Assembly (NCBI RefSeq): GCF_003111645.1
Contig: NZ_CP022187.1
Location: 2,976,001 to 3,040,000, forward strand
Reading direction: 5' to 3'
Source: Parazoarcus communis
GTDB lineage: Bacteria; Pseudomonadota; Gammaproteobacteria; Burkholderiales; Rhodocyclaceae
DNA length: 64,000 bases
Part shown: piece by piece, positions 31,563 through 39,259 of the stretch
How positions within the stretch are numbered: position 1 is the stretch's first letter
Layout of the letters: each line of letters opens with the position of its first letter
Notes under the pieces: generated by a model
What the model was told of the DNA's origin: nothing
What the model saw: only the letters and a program-made list of their open reading frames with translations
The model's database searches: none
Made by a program: the position numbers and the translations under genes

Positions 31563-32840
31563 TCAGATCCTGATCGTCATGCCATCGGCCAGCGAATAGC
31601 GATAGGCCCGCACACCCGGCACCACGCTTGCCAGCACACTGGCGGCCAGCACGGCCCCCAGCAAACCCAATTCCGCCGTCGACGGCCAGCTGACGCCGAC
31701 ATGCAGCCCGTATTCTGCCGCGAGCCAGGGTGACAGCGCAGCAGTGCCGACATTGACCACGACCAGGCCAATGAAGATCCCGGCCACGGCCAGCGACATG
31801 CTTTCGAGCATCAGCAGCGCCAGAATCTGTCGCGGCCCGGCACCCAGGGCACGCAGGATGGCCAGCTCGCGCCGGCGCTCGCCCAGGCTGGCGACCATCA
31901 CCGCGACGAGGCCGGCGAGTCCGACCACGACCACCAGCGCGGACACAGCCAGCAAGGCCTGCTCGGCCACACCGACCAGCGACCACAGTTCCTGCAAGGT
32001 CGCACCGGGCAGGATCGCGGTCAGCGGCTCGGCCGCAAAAGTGTTGATCTGGCGCTGCACCCTGAACACCGTCACCCGATTCTTGAGACCGATCAGCGCA
32101 GCGGTCACCGTCTTCGGCGCAATGTCGAACTTGCGCACCTGCTCGGGTGCAATGTGCACGCCGGGAATCGGTGCCCCCGCCTGCCAGTCGACGTGAATCG
32201 CTTCGATGCCCTCCAGGCTCACCAGCACCGTGCGATCCACCGGCGTGCCGGTGCGCTTCAGGACCCCCACGATGGTGAAGGGCTTGTCGGCGTGATCGGA
32301 AAAGCTCACCCCGCCCCCGCTGCCGTGGCTGAGCACGATGCGCTGGCCCTCGGCATAACCAAAGCGCGCGGCCACCTCCGCACCAACCACCGCCTCGAAG
32401 ATCCCCTCGGGCGCAGCAGAAAACGAACGGCCCGCCGCGAAGGCAATGGTTTCATCCTCGGCATAGCGGTAGCGCTCGAAAAAAGCAGATGTGGTTCCGA
32501 GCACGCGAAAGCCGCGATGCGAATCGCCAAGCGAGACCGGCACCACCCAGTTGACCTGCGGCAAGGCCGCGATCTGCTGCAGGCTTTGCCACGACATGTT
32601 GTTGGTGGCGTCACCCATGTGAAACACCGAGTACAGCAGCAACTGCACCGGCCCGCCGCGCGCGCCGACGATCAGGTCGGTGCCGGAGATGGTGCGGGCA
32701 AATGCGTGTCGAGCCTCGGTGCGCAGTCGCTCGACGCCGATCAGCATTGCCACCGCCAGCGCCACCGCAACAACGGTCAGCCCGACCGACAAGCGCCGGT
32801 TCGCGATGCTGCGCCAGCACAGGTGCCACACCGGGCTCAT
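31563..32840 (-). CDS. FtsX/MacB-like ABC permease of the zinc-responsive operon
   Basis: A 425-residue permease with one N-terminal helix (about 18-40), a large periplasmic domain (about 45-285) and three C-terminal helices carrying the FtsX/MacB core (GERRRELAILRALGAGPRQIL). This is a mechanotransmitting type rather than a classic importer. It overlaps the ATPase gene by four bases (ATGA) and is followed closely by DUF3299. The operon context suggests a role in cell-envelope adaptation to zinc shortage, perhaps handling a metal-binding periplasmic protein; the substrate is unknown. Confidence 0.88.
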   Translation of the reverse strand: MSPVWHLCWRSIANRRLSVGLTVVAVALAVAMLIGVERLRTEARHAFARTISGTDLIVGARGGPVQLLLYSVFHMGDATNNMSWQSLQQIAALPQVNWVVPVSLGDSHRGFRVLGTTSAFFERYRYAEDETIAFAAGRSFSAAPEGIFEAVVGAEVAARFGYAEGQRIVLSHGSGGGVSFSDHADKPFTIVGVLKRTGTPVDRTVLVSLEGIEAIHVDWQAGAPIPGVHIAPEQVRKFDIAPKTVTAALIGLKNRVTVFRVQRQINTFAAEPLTAILPGATLQELWSLVGVAEQALLAVSALVVVVGLAGLVAVMVASLGERRRELAILRALGAGPRQILALLMLESMSLAVAGIFIGLVVVNVGTAALSPWLAAEYGLHVGVSWPSTAELGLLGAVLAASVLASVVPGVRAYRYSLADGMTIRI

Positions 32841-33544
32841 GACGCACCTCCCGCAGCGTGGCTGATATCCGCAAGGTTGAGCACGCGGTCAAAGCGCGCC
32901 GCCAGGCGCGGATCGTGGCTGACGAAGAGCAGCGCCGCCCCGCTGGCAGCGCACTCGCCCTGCAGCAGATCGAGAAATGCGGCCTGACGGTCTGCATCGA
33001 GTGCCGAGGTGGGCTCATCAGCGACCACCAGACCCGGCCCGCCGATCAGGGCGCGCGCCGCAGCCACCCGCTGCTGCTGGCCCACCGAGAGTTCGGACGC
33101 GCGGCGCGCAAGCAGCTCGGGCGGCAGGTCAAGGTGTGCGGCGAGGCGCAGCACCTCTTCGTCCGGCGTGCGTCCGGCGCGCTGCAGGCGCTCGCGTCTG
33201 GCGGCCGAAAAGCGGCAGGGCAGCAGGATGTTGTCGCGCGCAGACAGATAGGGCAGGAGGTTGAAGAGCTGGAAGATGAAACCGATGTGGTCCGCGCGAA
33301 AGCGGTCGCGGGCCGACGATGACAGCGTGCCGAGTGCCTGCCCTGCCACCGAGATGCATCCCGCGGTCGGCGCAAGCACGCCACCGATCAGTGCCAGCAA
33401 GGTGCTCTTTCCGCTGCCGCTTGGCCCCTGCAGAAACACCCGCTCACCCGCCCCAAGCTCGAAACGGTCGATGGCAAGGCAATCCGCGCCGGCGCCCGGC
33501 CAGCGCAGACGCAGATCACGCACCGCGACCGCGGCCTCGCTCAC
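32837..33544 (-). CDS. ABC ATPase of the zinc-responsive operon (LolD/MacB-like)
   Basis: A 235-residue ATP-binding subunit with Walker A LQGPSGSGKST, Q-loop region FIFQLFNLLPYLSARDNI, signature ELSVGQQQRVAAARAL and Walker B GLVVADEPTSALD, matching the LolD/MacB subfamily that partners FtsX-like permeases. Reading is open upstream, but the DUF2796 gene occupies that region. The likely start is GTG at 33544, overlapping the DUF2796 stop as GTGA, which gives the usual size for the family. Confidence 0.87.
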   Translation of the reverse strand: MSEAAVAVRDLRLRWPGAGADCLAIDRFELGAGERVFLQGPSGSGKSTLLALIGGVLAPTAGCISVAGQALGTLSSSARDRFRADHIGFIFQLFNLLPYLSARDNILLPCRFSAARRERLQRAGRTPDEEVLRLAAHLDLPPELLARRASELSVGQQQRVAAARALIGGPGLVVADEPTSALDADRQAAFLDLLQGECAASGAALLFVSHDPRLAARFDRVLNLADISHAAGGAS

Positions 33545-34050
33545 AGTGAGAGCATGCGTTGCTTCGGCGTCAGCTTCGCCGCCACCTGACCACGGGGCGA
33601 AGCACGCTCTGCCCGAATCTCGCGAATGCGGGGAAACTGCTCGAACAGTCTGACCTCCAGCCCGGTGAGCGCGCTTGGCGTCGCACATTGCAAGGTGTGG
33701 ACGACGCTCATCTCGGCATGGCCACTGTCGCTGCCGGCGGATGACTCGGCAAAGGGCTGTTCGAGTTCGGTCCTGAGCACCGCGCATGCCGCTTTCGCGG
33801 GCAGGGTCACGATGCGTTCGACGCCCTTCAGAATCACCTCTGCCTGCGCCAGTGCCATACGCTCGGCATCGGAGCGTGGCGCATGTTCAAAACCGACCAG
33901 ATTGTCGAGCGGGCTCTCGAACTCGATCTGCAGGGTGTTGCCGGCAATCGCCACCCGCAGTTCTGCCACGCCATGCTCGTGAGGCAGGTGCTGCGCAAAG
34001 GCGGTGCTCGCGCTCAGCAACATTGCCAGCGCGACGGTGCGTTGTTTCAT
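33541..34050 (-). CDS. Secreted DUF2796 protein, probable periplasmic zinc-binding factor
   Basis: A 169-residue protein with a signal peptide (MKQRTVALAMLLSASTAFA) and a mature start QHLPHEHGVAELRVA, typical of DUF2796. The His-rich HLPHEHG cluster and further His are candidate zinc ligands. It heads the four-gene minus-strand operon and reads away from zur, with a candidate Zur operator 67-81 bases upstream of its start. GGAG precedes the ATG by five bases. The function is unproven. Confidence 0.87.
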   Translation of the reverse strand: MKQRTVALAMLLSASTAFAQHLPHEHGVAELRVAIAGNTLQIEFESPLDNLVGFEHAPRSDAERMALAQAEVILKGVERIVTLPAKAACAVLRTELEQPFAESSAGSDSGHAEMSVVHTLQCATPSALTGLEVRLFEQFPRIREIRAERASPRGQVAAKLTPKQRMLSL

Positions 34051-34116
34051 GAAATCTCCATCAGGCGTGAATGCAGGGCGGTCGAAAAATGAGGTGCAAT
34101 CGACCGGGCGTGCTAA

Positions 34117-34131
34117 TGCTACAATGTTGCA
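34117..34131. promoter_or_regulatory. Candidate Zur operator between the DUF2796 operon and zur
   Basis: TGCTACA-A-TGTTGCA is an imperfect palindrome with one mismatched pair, in an AT-richer intergenic stretch. It overlaps TACAAT (34120-34125), a plausible -10 for zur, and is the only such site found between the divergent zinc genes. Binding of Zn-Zur would repress both directions. Confidence 0.5.
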
Positions 34132-34158
34132 ATACCGATCGCAAACAGCAACAAGCGC

Positions 34159-34641
34159 ATGCGCCCTTCATCGAACGCACCGACCTCTCCGCAGCCAGAG
34201 CACGCCGCACGTGAGCTGATCACGCGCCACGGCGGCCGCGTCACCCGCACCCGGGTTGCCGTCGTCACAGCGCTGCAGGACAGCGCCCAGCCACTGTCGC
34301 ACGAGGAGCTGGGCACCGCGCTGGCCGCAATCGACATCCCGCACGACCGCGTCACGCTGTATCGCGCCCTCGACTGGCTGGTCGAACAGGGTATTGCGCG
34401 GCGCATTGCCGGCAGTGACCGTGCCTGGCGCTTCGAGATGGTACGCCCGCACAGTCATCGCCATGCGCACTTCCATTGCGACCGCTGTGGCCAGGTGATC
34501 TGCCTTGAAGGTCTTCAGCCTTCTCCAAGCGTCAACCTGCCCGACGGCTTTCAGCTCGACCGTGCAGAGCTCGTGCTGCACGGCGCATGCGCCACCTGTG
34601 GCCTCCATGGGCTCGCCCCCGAAACGACCGACGAGGACTGA
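34159..34641 (+). CDS. zur: Zinc uptake regulator Zur (Fur family)
   Basis: A 160-residue Fur-family repressor with an N-terminal winged helix (about 15-95; ITRHGGRVTRTRVAVVTAL and TLYRALDWLVEQGIARR) and a C-terminal dimer/metal domain holding HSHRHAHFHCDRCGQVICLE and CATCGLHG. The two CxxC pairs make the structural zinc site. Its place at the head of znuCBA and the divergent DUF2796 operon identifies it as Zur rather than Fur. It should repress both arms when zinc is replete. The ribosome site is weak. Confidence 0.9.
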   Translation: MRPSSNAPTSPQPEHAARELITRHGGRVTRTRVAVVTALQDSAQPLSHEELGTALAAIDIPHDRVTLYRALDWLVEQGIARRIAGSDRAWRFEMVRPHSHRHAHFHCDRCGQVICLEGLQPSPSVNLPDGFQLDRAELVLHGACATCGLHGLAPETTDED

Positions 34642-34709
34642 GCGCAGCTCAACTCTCCGCCTCCGCTATCAAACATTTCAAGGCGTGCGTCAGTGATGCA
34701 CCCACCGAC

Positions 34710-34856
34710 ATGGCCCATTCTCACTCGCATGCTCACTCGGCGTCCCGCCACCCACCGCGCATCAGCCCGCTCGGCAGCAGCCTCGGGCTGCGTCTCGGCA
34801 TTGCTGCCGCCGCCACCGCGTTGCTGTGGCTGGCCGTCCTGTGGGCAGTGAACTGA
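34710..34856 (+). CDS. 48-residue His-rich single-pass membrane protein between zur and znuC
   Basis: A short frame encodes MAHSHSHAHSASRH, a Pro/Ser link, and a single hydrophobic helix (LGIAAAATALLWLAVLWAV). It ends one base before the znuC start, and lies 68 bases after zur, so it is very likely a translated member of the zur-znuCBA operon. HxHxHxH at the N-terminus could bind Zn(II) near the importer. The function is not known. No strong ribosome site is visible, which lowers confidence. Confidence 0.65.
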   Translation: MAHSHSHAHSASRHPPRISPLGSSLGLRLGIAAAATALLWLAVLWAVN

Positions 34857-34857
34857 C

Positions 34858-35616
34858 ATGCACGCCACCATGCCTCCCCTGATCCGCTTCGAGAACCTGA
34901 CCCTTGGTTACGAGCGCCATCCGGCCATTCACCACCTGAGCGCAGAGATCCCCGCCGGCGCACTGGTCGCCGTGGTCGGCCCCAATGGCGCGGGCAAATC
35001 CACCCTGCTCAAGGGCCTCGCAGGCGAATTGCGTCCAATCGGCGGCCACATCCACCTGCCCGATCTGCCCCGCGGCGGCATTGCCTACATGCCCCAGCGC
35101 AGCGAGATGGATCACAGCTTTCCGGTATCGGTGTTCGACATGGTGGCGATGGGGCTGTGGCGCGAGATCGGCCCCTTCGGCGGCCTCAGCCGTGCCCAGC
35201 GCCACCGGGTGGAGAATGCCATCGAAGCGGTCAGCCTGTCCGGCTTCGAAGCGCGCCAGATTGGCTCGCTGTCTGGCGGACAACTGCAGCGCGCGCGCTT
35301 TGCCCGCCTGCTCCTGCAGGACGCGCCCATCATCCTGCTCGACGAGCCTTTCGCCGCCATCGACGCCCGTACCGTTGAAGACCTGGTTCACCTGATCCTG
35401 CACTGGCATGCCGAAGGCCGCACCGTGCTCACCGTGGTGCATGACTTCGAACAGGTGCGGCGGCACTTTACGACCTGTCTGCTGCTGGCTCGCGAACTCG
35501 TCGCCTTTGGCCCGACCACGCAGGTCATGACCGACGCCCTGCTCGCCCGCGCCCGCCATCTGTCGGAAGCCTTCGACGACAACGCACCCGAGTGCCATGT
35601 GGCGGAGGCCGCATGA
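34858..35616 (+). CDS. znuC: Zinc ABC transporter ATPase ZnuC
   Basis: A 252-residue ATP-binding subunit of the metal-type (cluster 9) ABC importer with Walker A GPNGAGKSTLL, Q-loop YMPQRSEMD, signature LSGGQLQRARFARLL, Walker B IILLDEPFAAID and switch His in VVHDFEQV. It powers zinc uptake with ZnuB and ZnuA. Its stop overlaps the znuB start (ATGA). The neighbouring Zur gene and His-rich ZnuA support zinc, although manganese cannot be excluded by sequence. Confidence 0.92.
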   Translation: MHATMPPLIRFENLTLGYERHPAIHHLSAEIPAGALVAVVGPNGAGKSTLLKGLAGELRPIGGHIHLPDLPRGGIAYMPQRSEMDHSFPVSVFDMVAMGLWREIGPFGGLSRAQRHRVENAIEAVSLSGFEARQIGSLSGGQLQRARFARLLLQDAPIILLDEPFAAIDARTVEDLVHLILHWHAEGRTVLTVVHDFEQVRRHFTTCLLLARELVAFGPTTQVMTDALLARARHLSEAFDDNAPECHVAEAA

Positions 35617-36485
35617 GCCTCAACGAACTGCTCTTTGCGCCCTTTGCCGACTTCGGCTTCATGCGCCGTGCGCTCGCCGGCTGTCTCGCACTGTCGCTCG
35701 GCGCCACGCCGGTGGGGGTGTTCCTGCTGCTGCGGCGGATGAGCCTGATGGGCGATGCGATGAGCCATGCCATCCTGCCCGGTGCGGCGCTCGGCTACCT
35801 GGCCTTCGGCCTGTCGCTCGGCGCAATGACCATCGGCGGCATCCTGGCCGGCCTGGTCGTGGTGTTCGCTGCCGGACTCGTCACCCGTGCCTCGGTGCTC
35901 AAGGAAGATGCCAGCCTCGCGGCCTTCTATCTACTGTCGCTCGCCGCAGGCGTGATGATCGTGTCGCTGCGCGGGCGCAATCTCGACCTCCTGCATGTGC
36001 TGTTCGGCTCGGTGCTGGCACTGGACGACCAGTCGCTGCTGCTGATCGCGAGCATCACCAGCCTCACCCTGTTCGGTCTCGCCCTGCTGTTCCGGCCGCT
36101 GGTGCTGGAGTGCTTCGACCCCTCCTTCCTGCGCGCGGTCAGCCGCCTGTCGCCGGTCGCGCACTACGGCTTTCTGCTGCTGGTGGTCTTCAACCTGGTC
36201 AGCGGCTTCCATGCGCTTGGCACGCTGATGGCCGTCGGCATCATGATCCTGCCCTCGGCCGCCGCCCGGCTATGGACACGCACCCTGCCGGCGATGCTGC
36301 TGTTCGCCAGCCTGTCCGCGCTTGCCAGCAGCATCGCGGGGCTGCTGTTCTCCTTTCATGCCGACGTTCCGGCCGGCCCGGCCATCGTGCTGATGTGCGG
36401 CCTGGTCTATTTCGGCTCGCTGCTTGCCGCACCCGGCGGTCTGCTGGCCGGGCGCCTGCCCATCCGAAAACACCTCGAATCCTGA
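35613..36485 (+). CDS. znuB: Zinc ABC transporter permease ZnuB
   Basis: A 290-residue integral membrane permease of the ABC-3 family with about eight to nine helices. GDAMSHAILPGAALGY is the family's ATPase-contacting motif, and PSAAARLWTRTLP follows near the C-terminus. It starts within the last codons of znuC (ATGA overlap), showing coupling, and is followed 16 bases later by znuA. The frame is open seven codons further upstream, but the overlap start gives the normal N-terminus. Confidence 0.92.
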   Translation: MSLNELLFAPFADFGFMRRALAGCLALSLGATPVGVFLLLRRMSLMGDAMSHAILPGAALGYLAFGLSLGAMTIGGILAGLVVVFAAGLVTRASVLKEDASLAAFYLLSLAAGVMIVSLRGRNLDLLHVLFGSVLALDDQSLLLIASITSLTLFGLALLFRPLVLECFDPSFLRAVSRLSPVAHYGFLLLVVFNLVSGFHALGTLMAVGIMILPSAAARLWTRTLPAMLLFASLSALASSIAGLLFSFHADVPAGPAIVLMCGLVYFGSLLAAPGGLLAGRLPIRKHLES

Positions 36486-36501
36486 ACCCCTCGGAGTCCT
36501 C

Positions 36502-37446
36502 ATGCTGTCGCTTTCACGCCTTACCACCACCCTGTTTGCCACCTTTGCACTGAGCATGGGCGCAGCCCATGCCGCACCGATCGAAGTCACCGCCAGTTTC
36601 AGCATCCTTGGTGACATGGTCCGTGAGGTCGGTGGCGACCGGGTGACAATACAGACCCTGGTCGGGCCGGACGAAGATGCGCATGGCTTCCAGCCGCGCC
36701 CATCGGATTCACGTCGTATCGGCAGCGCGCAGCTGGTCGTTGCCAACGGCCTCGGCTTCGACGACTGGATGATCCGGCTGGCACGCTCGGGGGGCTACAA
36801 GGGACCGATCGTGATCGGCAGCACCGGCATCAAGACCATCGCAATGGCCGCAGACAAGCACGATCACGGCCACAAACATGACGACGAACACGGAAATGAG
36901 GCAGGCATCGACCCGCACGCCTGGCAGGACGTCGGCAATGCACAACGCTACGTCAGCAATATCGCCGCGGCACTGATCGAGGTTGACCCGGCCGGCGCTG
37001 AACACTATCGCGCCAATGCCGAGCGCTATCAGGGCGAACTCAAGGCGCTCGATGCCGAGATCCGCAAGGCGCTGGGCAGCCTGCCGGCAGCGCGCCGCAA
37101 GGTGGTTAGTTCGCATGACGCTTTCGGCTATTTCGCCCATGCCTACGATCTGCAGTTCCTGTCACCGGTTGGCGTGTCGAACAATGCGGAGCCCACGGCG
37201 AAAGGCGTGGCACAACTGATTCGCCAGCTCAGAAAGGAGAAGGTGCCGGCGATCTTCGTCGAAAACATCAGCGATCCGCGCCTGAGCGAGCGCATCCGCG
37301 CCGAGAGCGGTGCGGTGATGGGCGGTACGCTGTATTCGGACGCGCTATCGACCACCGCCGGTCCGGCACCCACCTATGTGACGATGATGCGCCACAATCT
37401 GCACACCCTCATGGCTGCGCTGACATCCGCGCCGCCAGCCCGCTGA
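36502..37446 (+). CDS. znuA: Periplasmic zinc-binding protein ZnuA
   Basis: A 314-residue cluster A-I solute-binding protein with a signal peptide (MLSLSRLTTTLFATFALSMGAAHA). The zinc ligands lie in DEDAHGFQP, IDPHAWQDV and SSHDAFGYFAH. A His/Asp-rich loop, KHDHGHKHDDEHGNE, typical of zinc- rather than manganese-binding members, precedes IDPHAW. GGAG precedes the ATG. Its 3' end overlaps the convergent recD gene by 38 bases, leaving no room for an intergenic terminator. Confidence 0.93.
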   Translation: MLSLSRLTTTLFATFALSMGAAHAAPIEVTASFSILGDMVREVGGDRVTIQTLVGPDEDAHGFQPRPSDSRRIGSAQLVVANGLGFDDWMIRLARSGGYKGPIVIGSTGIKTIAMAADKHDHGHKHDDEHGNEAGIDPHAWQDVGNAQRYVSNIAAALIEVDPAGAEHYRANAERYQGELKALDAEIRKALGSLPAARRKVVSSHDAFGYFAHAYDLQFLSPVGVSNNAEPTAKGVAQLIRQLRKEKVPAIFVENISDPRLSERIRAESGAVMGGTLYSDALSTTAGPAPTYVTMMRHNLHTLMAALTSAPPAR

Positions 37447-39259
37447 GGCGCACCGTTCGCAGCCCGCAGCCGGCTGCAAACACCCGCGCCGGCCCCGCCA
37501 GCGTGACCTGCCGCGCCGCGCGGGTCACGCCGGTGTAGAGCAACTCGCGAGTGAGCACACGTACCGGCTTGGCCGGCAGCACCAGCAGCACCTCTTCGAA
37601 CTCCGAGCCCTGGCTCTTGTGCACCGTCAGCGCAAAGGCGGTGTCGTGCGCCGGCAGGCGCAAGGGTGCAATGCAGCGGTAACTGCCGCCCGGCTGCGGG
37701 AAAAACACCATCAGCATACCGCTGTCGTCCGGCAGACACAGACCGATATCGCCGTTGTACAGGCCCAGCAGGGCGTCGTTGCGCAGCACGATTACCGGAC
37801 GTCCGAGCCATGCATGTCCCGGACCGCGCTCTGGCGGAAGATCCAGCGCAGCGCGCAGCACACGTTCCAGATGGGCGTTGAGCGCCACCAGCCCGCGCCC
37901 GCCTTCATGCACCGCCACCAGCACGCGAAAGCGGTCGAATGCCGCAAAAGCCGCTGCCGCGCGCGCCTGCGCATCGACAGCCGGTGCGCGCAAGGCCGCC
38001 AGATAGGGGGCATAGCCTGCCTCCATCGCGTTCAGGGTGGCCTCGGATGGGCGGGCGCCTTCATCATCGATCCAGCGCGCCGACGCATCTTCGCCGCCGC
38101 GCAGCCAGGCCAGCGCCTCGGTACCCTCGCCGGCGTTGATGTTGGCCGCCAGCCGACCGATGCCGGAGTCGTGGCGGAAACGGTGGCTCTCGGTGAGCCA
38201 GACCACGCTGTCGGCCAGCGCCGTTGACGTGGCAGGTGTCGGCAAGTCCGCCAAGGCCTGCGCCGGCGTGCCGGTCAGCAGCGCCAGTTGTTCGAGGGTG
38301 TGCGCACTGAAAACACGCGCCGCAGAGAGTTCGGCAAACACCGCGCCGGCCTCGACCGCCGCAAGCTGGTCCTTGTCGCCGAGCAGAATCAGACGGGCGT
38401 CGGGTGGCAGCGCGTCGAGCACCCGGGTCGCGAGTGCGAGATCGAGCATCGAAGCCTCGTCCACCACCAGCACATCGACCGCCAGCGGGTTGCCTGCGTG
38501 ATGCCGGAAGCGCCCGGCGACCGGGGTCACACCCAGCAAGCGGTGCAGGGTATGGGCTTCGGCCGGCAGACGCTTGCGCAGCTTTGCCGGCAGATCGGCT
38601 GCGCGCGCACGCAGCGCTTCGAGCATGCGCGCCGCCGCCTTGCCGGTGGGTGCGGCGAGCGCGATCCGCAACGTGGGCGTGAGCTCCAGCAGACAGGCGA
38701 GCAGGGCCGCCACCGTGGTGGTCTTGCCCGTGCCCGGCCCGCCGCTGATCACCGTGAGTCGCCCCTGCAGCGCGAGCGCGACCGCCAGTTTCTGCCAGTC
38801 CGGCCCCGGTGTTGTTCGCGGTTTGAACAGCTTGTCGAGCGTGGTACGTAACGTGGGCGGCACCGCCTGGGCCGGCGCACGAGCACGCGTCACCAGCGCC
38901 GCAGCCAGACGCTGCTCCAGATCGAAGAAGCGTCGCAGATAAAGCCGGTCGTCAGCGTCGAGCACCAGCGGATGGGCGCAGTCCCGGGGAGGAAGCGGCG
39001 CGGCGAGCACTGCCACCCCGCTTTCAAGCAGGTTTGCGCGCAGCACGTCCGCCGTGCAGGCGATGGCCTCGTCCTGCGCAAGTTGCGCCAGCGGCAGGCA
39101 CACATCGCCCTCGCTCGCCGCCAGCGCCAGACTGCGCCCCACCGGTGCCAGCACCGCACACGCACTTGCCGGCGCACCGAGCGAACTCGCCCAGTCCTGC
39201 AAGTGGCGGGAAAAGCCCTCGGCGAGGTCGAACTGCGGCATCGAATCCGGTGCAGCCAT
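37409..39259 (-). CDS. recD: Exodeoxyribonuclease V alpha subunit RecD
   Basis: A 616-residue superfamily 1B 5'-3' helicase. Visible motifs are Walker A ISGGPGTGKTTT (motif I), motif Ia AAPTGKAAARM, motif II VVDEASMLD, motif III LGDKDQLAAVE, motif V VHKSQGSEF and motif VI YTGVTRA. The N-terminal ~130 residues form the RecC-interacting part. It completes the RecBCD helicase-nuclease that repairs double-strand breaks. Its ATG overlaps the recB stop by one base (TGATG). The 3' end runs 38 bases into znuA on the other strand. Confidence 0.95.
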   Translation of the reverse strand: MAAPDSMPQFDLAEGFSRHLQDWASSLGAPASACAVLAPVGRSLALAASEGDVCLPLAQLAQDEAIACTADVLRANLLESGVAVLAAPLPPRDCAHPLVLDADDRLYLRRFFDLEQRLAAALVTRARAPAQAVPPTLRTTLDKLFKPRTTPGPDWQKLAVALALQGRLTVISGGPGTGKTTTVAALLACLLELTPTLRIALAAPTGKAAARMLEALRARAADLPAKLRKRLPAEAHTLHRLLGVTPVAGRFRHHAGNPLAVDVLVVDEASMLDLALATRVLDALPPDARLILLGDKDQLAAVEAGAVFAELSAARVFSAHTLEQLALLTGTPAQALADLPTPATSTALADSVVWLTESHRFRHDSGIGRLAANINAGEGTEALAWLRGGEDASARWIDDEGARPSEATLNAMEAGYAPYLAALRAPAVDAQARAAAAFAAFDRFRVLVAVHEGGRGLVALNAHLERVLRAALDLPPERGPGHAWLGRPVIVLRNDALLGLYNGDIGLCLPDDSGMLMVFFPQPGGSYRCIAPLRLPAHDTAFALTVHKSQGSEFEEVLLVLPAKPVRVLTRELLYTGVTRAARQVTLAGPARVFAAGCGLRTVRLSGLAARMSAQP

